The notes beneath the pieces were generated by a model that was given only the letters and a program-made list of their open reading frames with translations, searched no databases and was not told the origin of the DNA. Position numbers and translations under genes: made by a program. DNA of 59,344 nucleotides from Acidimicrobiaceae bacterium. Its GTDB lineage: Bacteria; Actinomycetota; Acidimicrobiia; Acidimicrobiales; RAAP-2. The stretch lies in assembly GCA_003133545.1 (NCBI GenBank), contig PKYA01000201.1, forward strand, positions 1-59,344, given 5' to 3'. Below are positions 34,988 through 42,520 of the stretch, one piece after another. Numbering within the stretch: the first letter of the stretch is position 1; each line of letters starts with the position of its first letter.

Positions 34988-36499
34988 TCAGAGCTCGGGA
35001 TCGGGGTTGTACGACGGGGTGGCCGGAGGGTTCGAGAAGCCGCCGTGGGGATCGGCCAGATACGGGAAGCTCGCCTGGTAGGCGCGCGGGCTGGCCGTGA
35101 CGCCCTGGCTGACGAGCGCCACGGCGGCGTCGGGGGTGAACGACGGGTCCGTCAAGGGGATGGTGGCCCCGGCCACGGCCTTCAGGGCGATGGTGACCAC
35201 GTCGTCGGTGGGCCGCCGGCCGTTGGGGAAACCGGCCAGGTCGTCCCCGAGCAGGCCGAGGTTGCTCGTGCCCGCCTGCGTGCCGTCGCTCGAGGTGGGG
35301 GCGATGCCCATGTTGAGGCGCAGCATCTCGGCCACCACCTTGCCGCCCTGATAGGTCCCCACGCCGAAGGCGGGGCCGATGACGCTTCCGGGGATCCCGG
35401 TGGCGAAAATGGCCACCAGGTCCGCGCGCGCCTTGGAGTACGCCGCCAGGTTCGGAAAGGCACCCGGGTACAGGGCAGGCAGGAGCCCCTGCAGCTCCGG
35501 ATGCTCCACCGCCCCCGCGAACTGGCTGTCGTTGACCGGCGCCTGGCTGTTGAAGTAGTCCTTGGAGGCCATGGGGACGACGACCTCGTTCACCAACGGG
35601 CTGCCCAGGCGCGAGACCTGATCGTAGGGACCCGTGGGGGTGGTGATCCCGGTCGTCGGGTCGAACATGCGCACCGTCTGGCGCCGGGCCGTGGTGAACA
35701 CACCGATCACCGCATTCGTGTCATTGGCGCCCATGGTCAGAGCTGCCCCATCCGGCGTCAGCGAGCTGATGGGTATCTGCAGCGCGATGCAGTGCACGTT
35801 CTTGGCGGCCAGGGAGTTGATGCCGGGCGCGTTGGAGCCGGGGATCAGCTGGTCGCTCGAAATAGGCCGCAGGTCCGCGAGGTCGAAGATGGACCCGAGG
35901 TCCACGAAGAAGCCGTCCGCCCGCTGACCGGCGAAGACGATGAGACCATCGGACATCCGATAGATGGCCGGAGCGGACAGCCCAGCGTAGTTGGGCGTGG
36001 AACGGATCCCCACGTTGCAGGGAGGGCACGCGAAGGCGCCGCTGCTCCCGGCCGGGGGGCTGATGGGGGTCGACGTGCTCGCCCCCATCGTCGGATCGGT
36101 GTCGATCCTGGTGACCGTGTACGTCTGCCGGCGGTTCCAGGAAGAGCTGTAGCCGCCGCTGGACGAATAGGTGATCGGCCCGGTGTTGTAGAGAAACGTG
36201 TTCGCATCGAGGATCGTCGTGGTGAACTGGAATTGGTACGTGATGGAGGGGATTCCGGTCCCGGTGTTGTCGATGTTGATCTCGTAGAGCACGTCGTCGC
36301 CGACCGCGGCCGCCGAACCCACCACCGTCTTGGCGCCGAACTCGAAGAAGTTCGGACCACCGTCAGGATCTTGCAGCGGCACGTAGTTGGCCAAGATCGT
36401 CACCGTGTCGGGTGCGTCCGGGCTGACGAATGCGTAGAGATCCGTGCTGTCCGCAGCCGGGTCCTTGGCAATAGCGGGGGCTTCCTTGTGCGACGACAT
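34988..36499 (-). CDS. DUF4331 protein
   Basis: A 503-residue protein opening MSSHKEAPAIAKDPAADSTD then LYAFVSPDAPDTVTILANYV, the diagnostic N-terminus of DUF4331 (SSHREAP..DP.AD.TDLYAF). Later NVHCIALQIPISSL, GPYDQVSRLGSPLVNEVVVP and LPALYPGAFPNL follow the family. The function of DUF4331 is unknown; it is often found in secreted or surface settings. No signal peptide is present here. GAGGTGA precedes the ATG. The gene sits between a short Tat protein and the His-rich protein. Confidence 0.9.
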   Translation of the reverse strand: MSSHKEAPAIAKDPAADSTDLYAFVSPDAPDTVTILANYVPLQDPDGGPNFFEFGAKTVVGSAAAVGDDVLYEINIDNTGTGIPSITYQFQFTTTILDANTFLYNTGPITYSSSGGYSSSWNRRQTYTVTRIDTDPTMGASTSTPISPPAGSSGAFACPPCNVGIRSTPNYAGLSAPAIYRMSDGLIVFAGQRADGFFVDLGSIFDLADLRPISSDQLIPGSNAPGINSLAAKNVHCIALQIPISSLTPDGAALTMGANDTNAVIGVFTTARRQTVRMFDPTTGITTPTGPYDQVSRLGSPLVNEVVVPMASKDYFNSQAPVNDSQFAGAVEHPELQGLLPALYPGAFPNLAAYSKARADLVAIFATGIPGSVIGPAFGVGTYQGGKVVAEMLRLNMGIAPTSSDGTQAGTSNLGLLGDDLAGFPNGRRPTDDVVTIALKAVAGATIPLTDPSFTPDAAVALVSQGVTASPRAYQASFPYLADPHGGFSNPPATPSYNPDPEL

Positions 36500-36549
36500 G
36501 ATGCGTTCACCTCATGGAGAGTAGGGACAAGATGGTGGAGCGGACGGCG

Positions 36550-36837
36550 TCAGCGGGTTGCTTTGAGCAGCTCCTGGGCCAGGGACTGGTTGGTGTAGCT
36601 GACGTGCTTGGTGCCGACGTAGAGCGAGATCTGCCCTGACTTGGCGTCGACCACATGCGCCACGACGCCCGAGCCCTCGAGGAGGGGTGCGTCCGGGGTC
36701 GTCCCCGACGGCTTCACCGGCGTGTCCGCGCCGCTGGGGCCCGTCAGGAGTCCGAGGCCGCCTGCGGCGGCGACGCCGGTGGCGGCCGCCCCGATGGAGG
36801 CGTTCCGGAGAAAGATGCGCCGGCTGATGTTAGGCAT
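36550..36837 (-). CDS. short Tat-signal secreted protein
   Basis: A 95-residue protein with a clear twin-arginine signal, SRRIFLRNASIGAAATGVAA, cleaved near GPSGADT. The mature part of about 55 residues (GSGVVAHVVDAKSGQISLYV, then GTKHVSYTNQSLAQELLKAT) has two short strands and a helix. I do not recognise the family. Export by Tat suggests folding or cofactor loading in the cytoplasm. AAGGAG precedes the ATG. It is 50 bp upstream of DUF4331 and likely in one transcript. Confidence 0.75.
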   Translation of the reverse strand: MPNISRRIFLRNASIGAAATGVAAAGGLGLLTGPSGADTPVKPSGTTPDAPLLEGSGVVAHVVDAKSGQISLYVGTKHVSYTNQSLAQELLKATR

Positions 36838-36891
36838 GGTGTGCTCCTTGTCGTTGCGGTTGGAGGGAGTCGATCAGGATCATCGAGGTCA

Positions 36892-37827
36892 TCAATAGAA
36901 GGCCAGACCCACGACCGGACTGTGGAGGCTGATACCCCCCGATGAGCCGCAGAACGAGGAATCCCCATAGGTGAAGATGCCGCCGTCCGCCGCGGCCAGC
37001 GTGTAGCCGTTGCCCGTGAAGGTCCCCGCCACTCCCACGACGGGGCGGTTGAGGTGCACGCCGCCCGCTGAGCCGTAGAAGGCGGAGGCGCCGAAGGTGA
37101 AGACGCCGCCGTCACTGGCGGCGAGCACGTAGCCGTTGCCGTTGCGTGCCGGCGCGATGCCGACGATGGGCGCGTTGAGCCTGGTGCCACCGAGGGAGCC
37201 GTAGAACGATGCGTCACCGAAGGCGAAGATGCCCCCGTCGGAAGCCACGAGCCAGTAGCCCCGGCCGTCCTTGGTGGCCGCGATGCCCACGATCGGCTTG
37301 TTGATCGGAGTGGCACCGAGCGATCCGTAGAAGGCGGCGTCGCCATAGCTGAAGACGCCGCCGTCGGCGGCGACCAACCAGTAGCCCTGCCCATCGGGCG
37401 TCGGCGCCATGCCCACGATCGGCGAGTGGAGGCGGATGGCGCCGGCAGAACCCTCGAACGGTGCATCGCCGAAGCTGAACACCCCGCCGTCGGAAGCGAC
37501 GAGCCAGTAGCCCCGGCCGTCGACGCTGGGGGCCATGCCGACGATCGGCTGGTTCAGCTTCGTCCCACCGAGGGACCCGTAGAAGTTGGCGGCGCCATAG
37601 GTGAAGACGCCGCCGTCGGCGGCCACCTCCCAATAGCCCTCACCGTCCGCGCCGGCGCACCCGAGGCGCGCGTTGGCGTGCGATTTCGCGTTGGCCGACG
37701 ACGCCCCCGTGCCCGGCGCCGAGAGCGCCTGCAGGCCGACCGTCCCCACGGACACCGCCATGGCCGCGGCGGCCAACGTTACCCCGTGCCGTGATCGCTT
37801 CGTCGCTCCAGACTTTCGCGCCTTCAT
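36892..37827 (-). CDS. secreted six-repeat protein (GYWLVASDGG repeats)
   Basis: A 311-residue protein: signal peptide (VTLAAAAMAVSVGTVGLQAL), short linker, then six tandem 42-residue repeats from residue 64 to the end. The consensus is GYWLVASDGGVFSFGDA, FYGSLGGTRLN, PIVGMAPxxDGR. The units predict a beta-propeller-like fold with six blades. Proteins of this type are abundant in Acidimicrobiia, sometimes fused to peptidoglycan- or glycan-active domains; here there is only the propeller. GAGGGAG precedes the ATG. It is the most upstream gene of the minus-strand DUF4331 group. Confidence 0.85.
   Translation of the reverse strand: MKARKSGATKRSRHGVTLAAAAMAVSVGTVGLQALSAPGTGASSANAKSHANARLGCAGADGEGYWEVAADGGVFTYGAANFYGSLGGTKLNQPIVGMAPSVDGRGYWLVASDGGVFSFGDAPFEGSAGAIRLHSPIVGMAPTPDGQGYWLVAADGGVFSYGDAAFYGSLGATPINKPIVGIAATKDGRGYWLVASDGGIFAFGDASFYGSLGGTRLNAPIVGIAPARNGNGYVLAASDGGVFTFGASAFYGSAGGVHLNRPVVGVAGTFTGNGYTLAAADGGIFTYGDSSFCGSSGGISLHSPVVGLAFY
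36895..37638 (-). repeat. six tandem coding repeats of about 126 bp
   Basis: These encode the six 42-residue GYWxVAxDGG units of the secreted protein. The copies have diverged at DNA level, most in the last two, where GYV and GYT replace GYW. Confidence 0.85.
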
Positions 37828-37973
37828 TGGACTCCCTCGCCGGTAGCTTCAACGTGCGGATGACTCGGCTGGTATTCGGCGCGCGCCGGCGCGCGGATGA
37901 GGGAAATCCCAATTGTTGGATTGTTACGGAACCGCAATGGCCCCGCGCCGCGTTCCTTTCGGGCGGTGGACGC

Positions 37974-38618
37974 TCAGCGCCGGCGGCGGCGCCTCAGCAG
38001 GAGGACCACCACCAGTACGCCGGCGAGGGGTGCCAGACGCTTCAGCACTGACGGGCCGGCGGCGCCGAGCAGATCGACCGGCTCCGCGGGCGCCGAGTGG
38101 ATCGGCCGCGCCCCCGAAGGCGCCGGACGCTCCTGCCCTTCGGATTCCCCGTCGTTCCCATCCGCCGACGAGGCGTGTGCCACGAGGTCCGCCTCGAGCC
38201 TCTCGGCGAACTCCCCGAGGAGCTTGGTGCTGATGTCGCCCATGATGCTGCGCCCGAACTGCGCCACCTTCCCGGTGATCGCCAGATCGGTGACGATGGT
38301 CACCGACGTGCCTCCATCATCGGGCGTGGCCGTGGCGGTGACCGTCGCCGACGCGTTGCCCTGGCCCCGGGTGTCCCGCCCTTCGGCCCGGAGCACGGCC
38401 CGGTGCGCGGCGTCATCCTTCTCCGCGAACCATGCGGCACCCTTGTACTGGGCGGTGATCGGGCCCACCTTCACCTTGACGACTCCCCGGTACTCCTGGC
38501 CGTCGATCTCTTCGAGCTCAGCGCCGGGCATGCACGGAGCCACCCGCTCGAGGTCGGTGAGCACCGCCCACGCCTCTCCGATCGGCACCGAGACCCGGAA
38601 TTGGTTCTTCAGCTCCAT
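37974..38618 (-). CDS. coxG: CoxG-like SRPBCC membrane-anchored protein
   Basis: A 214-residue protein: residues 1-145 form an SRPBCC/CoxG domain (FRVSVPIGEAWAVLTDLERV, APCMPGAELEEIDGQEYRG, VKVGPITAQYKGAAWF, TIVTDLAITGKVAQFGRSIM). A Pro/Ser-rich linker and a C-terminal membrane helix with a poly-Arg end (LVVVLLLRRRRRR) follow. CoxG is thought to help bring CO-dehydrogenase-type enzymes to the membrane and, in recent work, to handle quinone. It has a strong GAGGAGGA site before ATG 38618, overlaps the mobA-like gene by 10 bp, and is last in the cox operon. Confidence 0.9.
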   Translation of the reverse strand: MELKNQFRVSVPIGEAWAVLTDLERVAPCMPGAELEEIDGQEYRGVVKVKVGPITAQYKGAAWFAEKDDAAHRAVLRAEGRDTRGQGNASATVTATATPDDGGTSVTIVTDLAITGKVAQFGRSIMGDISTKLLGEFAERLEADLVAHASSADGNDGESEGQERPAPSGARPIHSAPAEPVDLLGAAGPSVLKRLAPLAGVLVVVLLLRRRRRR

Positions 38619-39166
38619 GTGGTGAGATCCTCCTCGCTGTCGATGTCGGCCGGCTGCCCGACGCACGCTACTTCGCCGACCAGGTCCGGACGCCCGGCCA
38701 TGAGGACGCGGGCGCCTTCATCGCCTTCTTCGGGGAGTAACGGCCACACGGCACGGGCAAGGCGCACCGGCGGGCGGCGCTGGCCCGCGAAAGTGGCAAC
38801 CGCAATCGGGCTATCGGTGGCCGCCACGGCCGCCCAGGCCGAAGAGGGGACGAGGGGCTGATCGCCCAGCCCCACCACGACGGCGTCGTGCTGACGCCCG
38901 CGCGCCCAGGTGACCGCCGCCTGCAGCGAGGAGGCTTGTCCGCTGGCCCAGCGGTCGTTCGCGATCACGGTGACCGTGGGCGGGATCACGTCGCGCAAGT
39001 CGACCGAGCCGACGACGACCGCCACCTCGTCGAGACCGGCACCGGACGCGGCCGCCAGGGCCCACGCGACGAGCGGCCGACCGCGGAAAGGGGCGAGCAA
39101 TTTGTGCCCGGGCCCCTCGAAGCGCGTCCCGCCCCCTGCGGCCAAGACCACGGCGCCCGTGCTCAC
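38609..39166 (-). CDS. MobA-like nucleotidyltransferase (cofactor maturation)
   Basis: A 185-residue NTP transferase: VVLAAGGGTRFEGPGHKLLA (nucleotide-binding loop), RGRPLVAWALAAA, VVVGLGDQPLVPSSAW and PADIDSEEDL at the end. Proteins of this type next to xdhC attach CMP or GMP to the molybdenum cofactor of xanthine/CO-dehydrogenase-family enzymes (MocA-like). GTG 39166 leaves a 43-bp gap after xdhC and was preferred over ATG 39274, which would overlap that gene. Confidence 0.85.
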   Translation of the reverse strand: MSTGAVVLAAGGGTRFEGPGHKLLAPFRGRPLVAWALAAASGAGLDEVAVVVGSVDLRDVIPPTVTVIANDRWASGQASSLQAAVTWARGRQHDAVVVGLGDQPLVPSSAWAAVAATDSPIAVATFAGQRRPPVRLARAVWPLLPEEGDEGARVLMAGRPDLVGEVACVGQPADIDSEEDLTTWS

Positions 39167-39209
39167 CGGGTGGCGCAGGAGGAGTAGGGCCGTTGCGGTG
39201 CGGCTCGCC

Positions 39210-40079
39210 TCACAAGCCGAAAGGTACCCCGACCGGTCGACCCGAAGGGGCCCGGTGGATCGGTCCGGATGCATCGCGCAAGGGGAGCACGGTGGCCCTC
39301 CCGGAACGGACGGCGATGATCTCGGCGCAGATGGCCACCGCCGTCTGCTCGGGCGTGCGCGCCCCGATGTCCAATCCGATGGGAGCCATAAGGCGCGCCA
39401 ACTCCCCTTCGGAAACGCCTGCCTCGCGCAGGCGTTGGGCCCTGTCCTCCTTCGTCCGTCGCGAACCCATCGCTCCGATGTAGCCGACCTGCGTGGCCAG
39501 AGCTCCGACTATCGCGGGCACGTCGAACTTGGCGTCATGGGTCAGCACACAGACGGCGTCGCCCGGGCCCAGGCGCGCGCCGGCGCGGGCCAGGTACCGA
39601 TCCGGCCAGTCCACCACCACTTCGTCGGCGTCGGGAAAGCGCGCCCGGGTGGCGAACACGGGGCGGGCATCGCACACCGTCACCCGGTAGCCCAAGACCT
39701 TGGCCACCCGCACGAGGGCTTTGGTGAAATCGACCGCCCCGAAGATGACCATGCGCGGCGGCGGGTTGAAGGCCTCGATGAAGACCGTCACCGAGGTGCC
39801 GCGGGCCTGACCCTGCCACCCGTAGTGACGATCGGCCGTCACGCCCGACTCGAGAGCATCCCGCAAGTCGTCGATCACCGCCCGGTCGAGTTCGGGCCCT
39901 CCGAGAGTGCCGAGAGCGCCCTGCCCGTGACGCAGCAACACCTTTGCTCCCAGCGAAGGGACGGCTCCGGGGGGAGCGGCGTCCCCACCGGCATCGCCGG
40001 ACACCTCGATCACCGTGGCCAGAGCGACCGGCTCGTCGGCCCTGAGGCAGTCGCGCAGGACGGCGAAGAGCTCGCTCAC
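39210..40079 (-). CDS. xdhC: XdhC/CoxF-family maturation protein
   Basis: A 289-residue protein with an N-terminal XdhC-CoxI domain (SLGAKVLLRHGQGALGTLGG) and a C-terminal Rossmann domain (RMVIFGAVDFTKALVRVAKV, then VLTHDAKFDVPAIVGAL, TQVGYIGAMGSRRTKEDRA). XdhC proteins insert sulfurated molybdenum cofactor into molybdenum hydroxylases. The usual Cys of the N-terminal CxGG region is not seen in this copy: GTLGGPE stands where GSVSGGC is found in the neighbour. GTG 40079 overlaps the upstream stop as GTGA. Confidence 0.88.
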   Translation of the reverse strand: MSELFAVLRDCLRADEPVALATVIEVSGDAGGDAAPPGAVPSLGAKVLLRHGQGALGTLGGPELDRAVIDDLRDALESGVTADRHYGWQGQARGTSVTVFIEAFNPPPRMVIFGAVDFTKALVRVAKVLGYRVTVCDARPVFATRARFPDADEVVVDWPDRYLARAGARLGPGDAVCVLTHDAKFDVPAIVGALATQVGYIGAMGSRRTKEDRAQRLREAGVSEGELARLMAPIGLDIGARTPEQTAVAICAEIIAVRSGRATVLPLRDASGPIHRAPSGRPVGVPFGL

Positions 40080-40390
40080 CAGTCCAGAGGCTCGACGAAC
40101 ACCTTGATGGTGCCACCGCAGGTCAGACCGACGGCGAAAGCTTCCTCGTCCGAGTAGCCAAAGGTGCAGAGCCGGGGCCTGCTCTCGGTGAGCACCTCGA
40201 GTGCCTCCGCCACCACTGCGCCCTCCACACATCCCCCGGAAACCGAGCCGGCAACTTCTCCTTCGTCGTTGACCGCCATGGTCGCCCCCGCTTCGCGCGG
40301 CCCGGACCCGATCACACCCACCACCCGGGCGAGCGCGACCCGATGGCCCGATTGCTGCCACCTGTCGATGTCGGCCAGGACGCCCCTCAT
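40076..40390 (-). CDS. stand-alone XdhC N-terminal domain protein
   Basis: A 104-residue protein covering only the XdhC-CoxI domain: LARVVGVIGSGPREAGATMA, VNDEGEVAGSVSGGCVEGAV and SRPRLCTFGYSDEEAFAVGL, then CGGTIKVFVEPL. It keeps the SGGC and CGG cysteines missing from the larger protein encoded next to it. The two overlap by four bases and probably work as one unit in cofactor sulfuration or insertion. GAGGTGG precedes the ATG. Confidence 0.85.
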   Translation of the reverse strand: MRGVLADIDRWQQSGHRVALARVVGVIGSGPREAGATMAVNDEGEVAGSVSGGCVEGAVVAEALEVLTESRPRLCTFGYSDEEAFAVGLTCGGTIKVFVEPLDW

Positions 40391-40458
40391 GGAGTTCCCA
40401 CCTCTGTGGTGTCGCTCATTCCCCGCATTGTACAGACGAGGTCAGGAACCCCCTCCCC

Positions 40459-41574
40459 TCATTGGGCGATGACGTGCACCAGCGCTTCGAGGGAGGCGGC
40501 GGAATGGCCTTCGACGAACTGGTCGACATGGGGAAGCGCGGCCGCCATGCCCCGCGCCAACGGTTGATACCCCTCGGACGCCTTGAGCGGGTTGACCCAG
40601 ACCGTCCGATACGCCGCCCGGTGCAACCGGGCCATCTCCTCGGCCAGGCGCGCCGGATCGCCCCGGTCCCAGCCATCGGAGAGGACCACCACGACGGCAC
40701 CACGGGCCATCCCCGGCATGCCGAAGCGATCGTTGAAGGTGCCGATGCCTTCACCCAGCCGGGTGCCGCCCGACCAGTCGAGCACCTCGGCCGCCGCACT
40801 GGCCAGGGCTGCGTCGGGATCGCGGGAGGACAGCTGGCGGGTGAGGCGGGTGAGCCGGGTCCCGACCGCGAACGCCTCGACGCGCCCGTGGCCCACCACG
40901 GCGACATGGAGAAAGCGCAAGAGCATGCGGCTATAGGGCTCCATGGAGCCGCTCACGTCGCACAAGAGCACGATCCTCCGGGGCCGAGACTTCGGTTCCC
41001 GGCGCACCAACCGGACGACCTCGCCACCGGTGCGCAGGGACCGACGCACGGTGGACCGGGCGTCATGACGTCCGTGATCCCTCGTCGAGCGACGCATGCG
41101 TCGCGACCGGCGCAGCGCGCGCAAACGAACGTCGCGCAGGAGGCGCGCGATCTCGTCGAGCTCCTGCGGCGTGCAGGAGGCGAAGTCCTTGTACCGCAGC
41201 CGCTCTTGGGCGCTGTAGCTCACCCGCGTGACCGGCGGGGCTGGCGCGTCCGTCGGCACCGCGGGGCCGACACCAAGGCCATCGAGCTCCTCGTTTCGCG
41301 ACAACTCGGCCGTCTCGACGGGGAGCTCGGGCCACGGAGTCCGACCCCACCAGAAGGCGTCGAACGTACGGTCATAGATCCCGGCGTCCTCGTGCCGGTG
41401 GACCAGGACCGTCCTTCCGGCCCAGTACACGGGGTCCCGCCGGTCGATCCCGAGAGCCTCCACGGCACGGAGGTAGTGCACCACGCTGTCCACCGGGACG
41501 ATCAGCCCGGCGCCGCGGAGTGCACGGGCGAAAGCCACCAGGAGTCGCGTGCTCGACTCCGCTCCTTCAGCCAC
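40459..41574 (-). CDS. coxE: CoxE-type VWA protein
   Basis: A 371-residue protein with a helical N-terminal part (FARALRGAGLIVPVDSVVHY, RDPVYWAGRTVLVHRHED) and a C-terminal VWA domain: RIVLLCDVSGSMEPYSRMLL (MIDAS DxSGS), FAVGTRLTRLTRQL, LDWSGGTRLGEGIGTF and VVVLSDGWDRGDP. CoxE partners with the MoxR ATPase CoxD in building the active site of CO-dehydrogenase-type enzymes. GTG 41574 overlaps the coxD stop by 8 bp. Confidence 0.9.
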   Translation of the reverse strand: MAEGAESSTRLLVAFARALRGAGLIVPVDSVVHYLRAVEALGIDRRDPVYWAGRTVLVHRHEDAGIYDRTFDAFWWGRTPWPELPVETAELSRNEELDGLGVGPAVPTDAPAPPVTRVSYSAQERLRYKDFASCTPQELDEIARLLRDVRLRALRRSRRMRRSTRDHGRHDARSTVRRSLRTGGEVVRLVRREPKSRPRRIVLLCDVSGSMEPYSRMLLRFLHVAVVGHGRVEAFAVGTRLTRLTRQLSSRDPDAALASAAAEVLDWSGGTRLGEGIGTFNDRFGMPGMARGAVVVVLSDGWDRGDPARLAEEMARLHRAAYRTVWVNPLKASEGYQPLARGMAAALPHVDQFVEGHSAASLEALVHVIAQ

Positions 41575-42520
41575 GCAGACCGGCGTCCCCGACCAGCGCA
41601 CCCAAGTCCGAGCCGAGCACGCGCTCGACGTCCTCGCGGTATTTGAGGACGCTGCCGAGGGTACGCGCGACGATCGTCTCGTCCAGGGTGCTGCTGCCGA
41701 GCGCGGCCAGGGCATGGGCCCAGTCGATGGTCTCCGCCACCCCGGGCGCCTTGTAGAGGCCCATACCCCTTATGGCCTGCACCGCAGCGGTGACCTGTCG
41801 GGCCAGCCGCTCCCCGACCTCGGGCGCCTTCAGGCGCACGATGGCCACCTCCCTCTCGAAATCCGGGTGTTCGACCCAGTGGTAGAGGCATCGCCGCTTG
41901 AGGGCGTCGTGCACGTCACGCGTGCGATTCGATGTCAGCACCACCAGCGGTGGCTCGGCGGCGCGGAAAGTCCCGAGTTCGGGCACCGTGACCGAGTAGT
42001 CCGCCAGGATCTCCAAGAGGAAGGCCTCGAACTCGTCGTCCGCCCGGTCCACCTCGTCAATGATCAGGACAGGAGGGGCGACGATCCCCGAGGAGTCGGC
42101 TATGGCGCGCAGGAGTGGCCGACGGACCAGGAACCTCTCCGAGAACAGCTCGTCCTCCGCGGCGCGCAGGCCGCCCGATCCGTCACGGCCCCCCTGGCCG
42201 AGCTCGGCCGCCCGTAGGTGCAGCAACTGGCGGGAGAAGTCCCACTCGTAGACGGCCTGGCTGACGTCGATTCCCTCATAGCACTGCAGCCGGACCAGCT
42301 CCCCGCCCGTCCATCGGGACAGCGCGTTGGCCACTTCGGTCTTGCCCCCGCCCGGCTCGCCCTCGAGAAAAAGCGGGCGCTGCAGCACCATGGCCAGGAA
42401 CACCGCAGTGGCGAGGCCCTCGTCGGCCAGGTACCCGTGGGCCTCGAGCGCCCGACGCACATCTTCGGGAGCGGCCGGCTGCGCCTTCTGGGGATCAGAG
42501 GTTGACGCTTTCGGCCCCAC
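41567..42520 (-). CDS. coxD: CoxD-type MoxR AAA+ ATPase
   Basis: A 317-residue MoxR ATPase: Walker A LFLEGEPGGGKTEVA (about 51-64), Walker B VLIIDEVDRADDEFEAFLL, sensor 1 VVLTSNRTRDVHDALKRRCL and arginine-finger region YHWVEHPDFERE. In Oligotropha carboxidovorans, CoxD acts in sulfuration of the CO-dehydrogenase cluster. GTG 42520 lies 26 bp inside the end of coxL and is chosen because it has a GGAGGAGGAG ribosome site at the right spacing. Confidence 0.92.
   Translation of the reverse strand: MGPKASTSDPQKAQPAAPEDVRRALEAHGYLADEGLATAVFLAMVLQRPLFLEGEPGGGKTEVANALSRWTGGELVRLQCYEGIDVSQAVYEWDFSRQLLHLRAAELGQGGRDGSGGLRAAEDELFSERFLVRRPLLRAIADSSGIVAPPVLIIDEVDRADDEFEAFLLEILADYSVTVPELGTFRAAEPPLVVLTSNRTRDVHDALKRRCLYHWVEHPDFEREVAIVRLKAPEVGERLARQVTAAVQAIRGMGLYKAPGVAETIDWAHALAALGSSTLDETIVARTLGSVLKYREDVERVLGSDLGALVGDAGLRG

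Noticed and set aside
36895-37638. CRISPR-like or non-coding tandem repeat
   Set aside because: The 126-bp periodicity is coding, kept in frame and at protein level, with diverged DNA.
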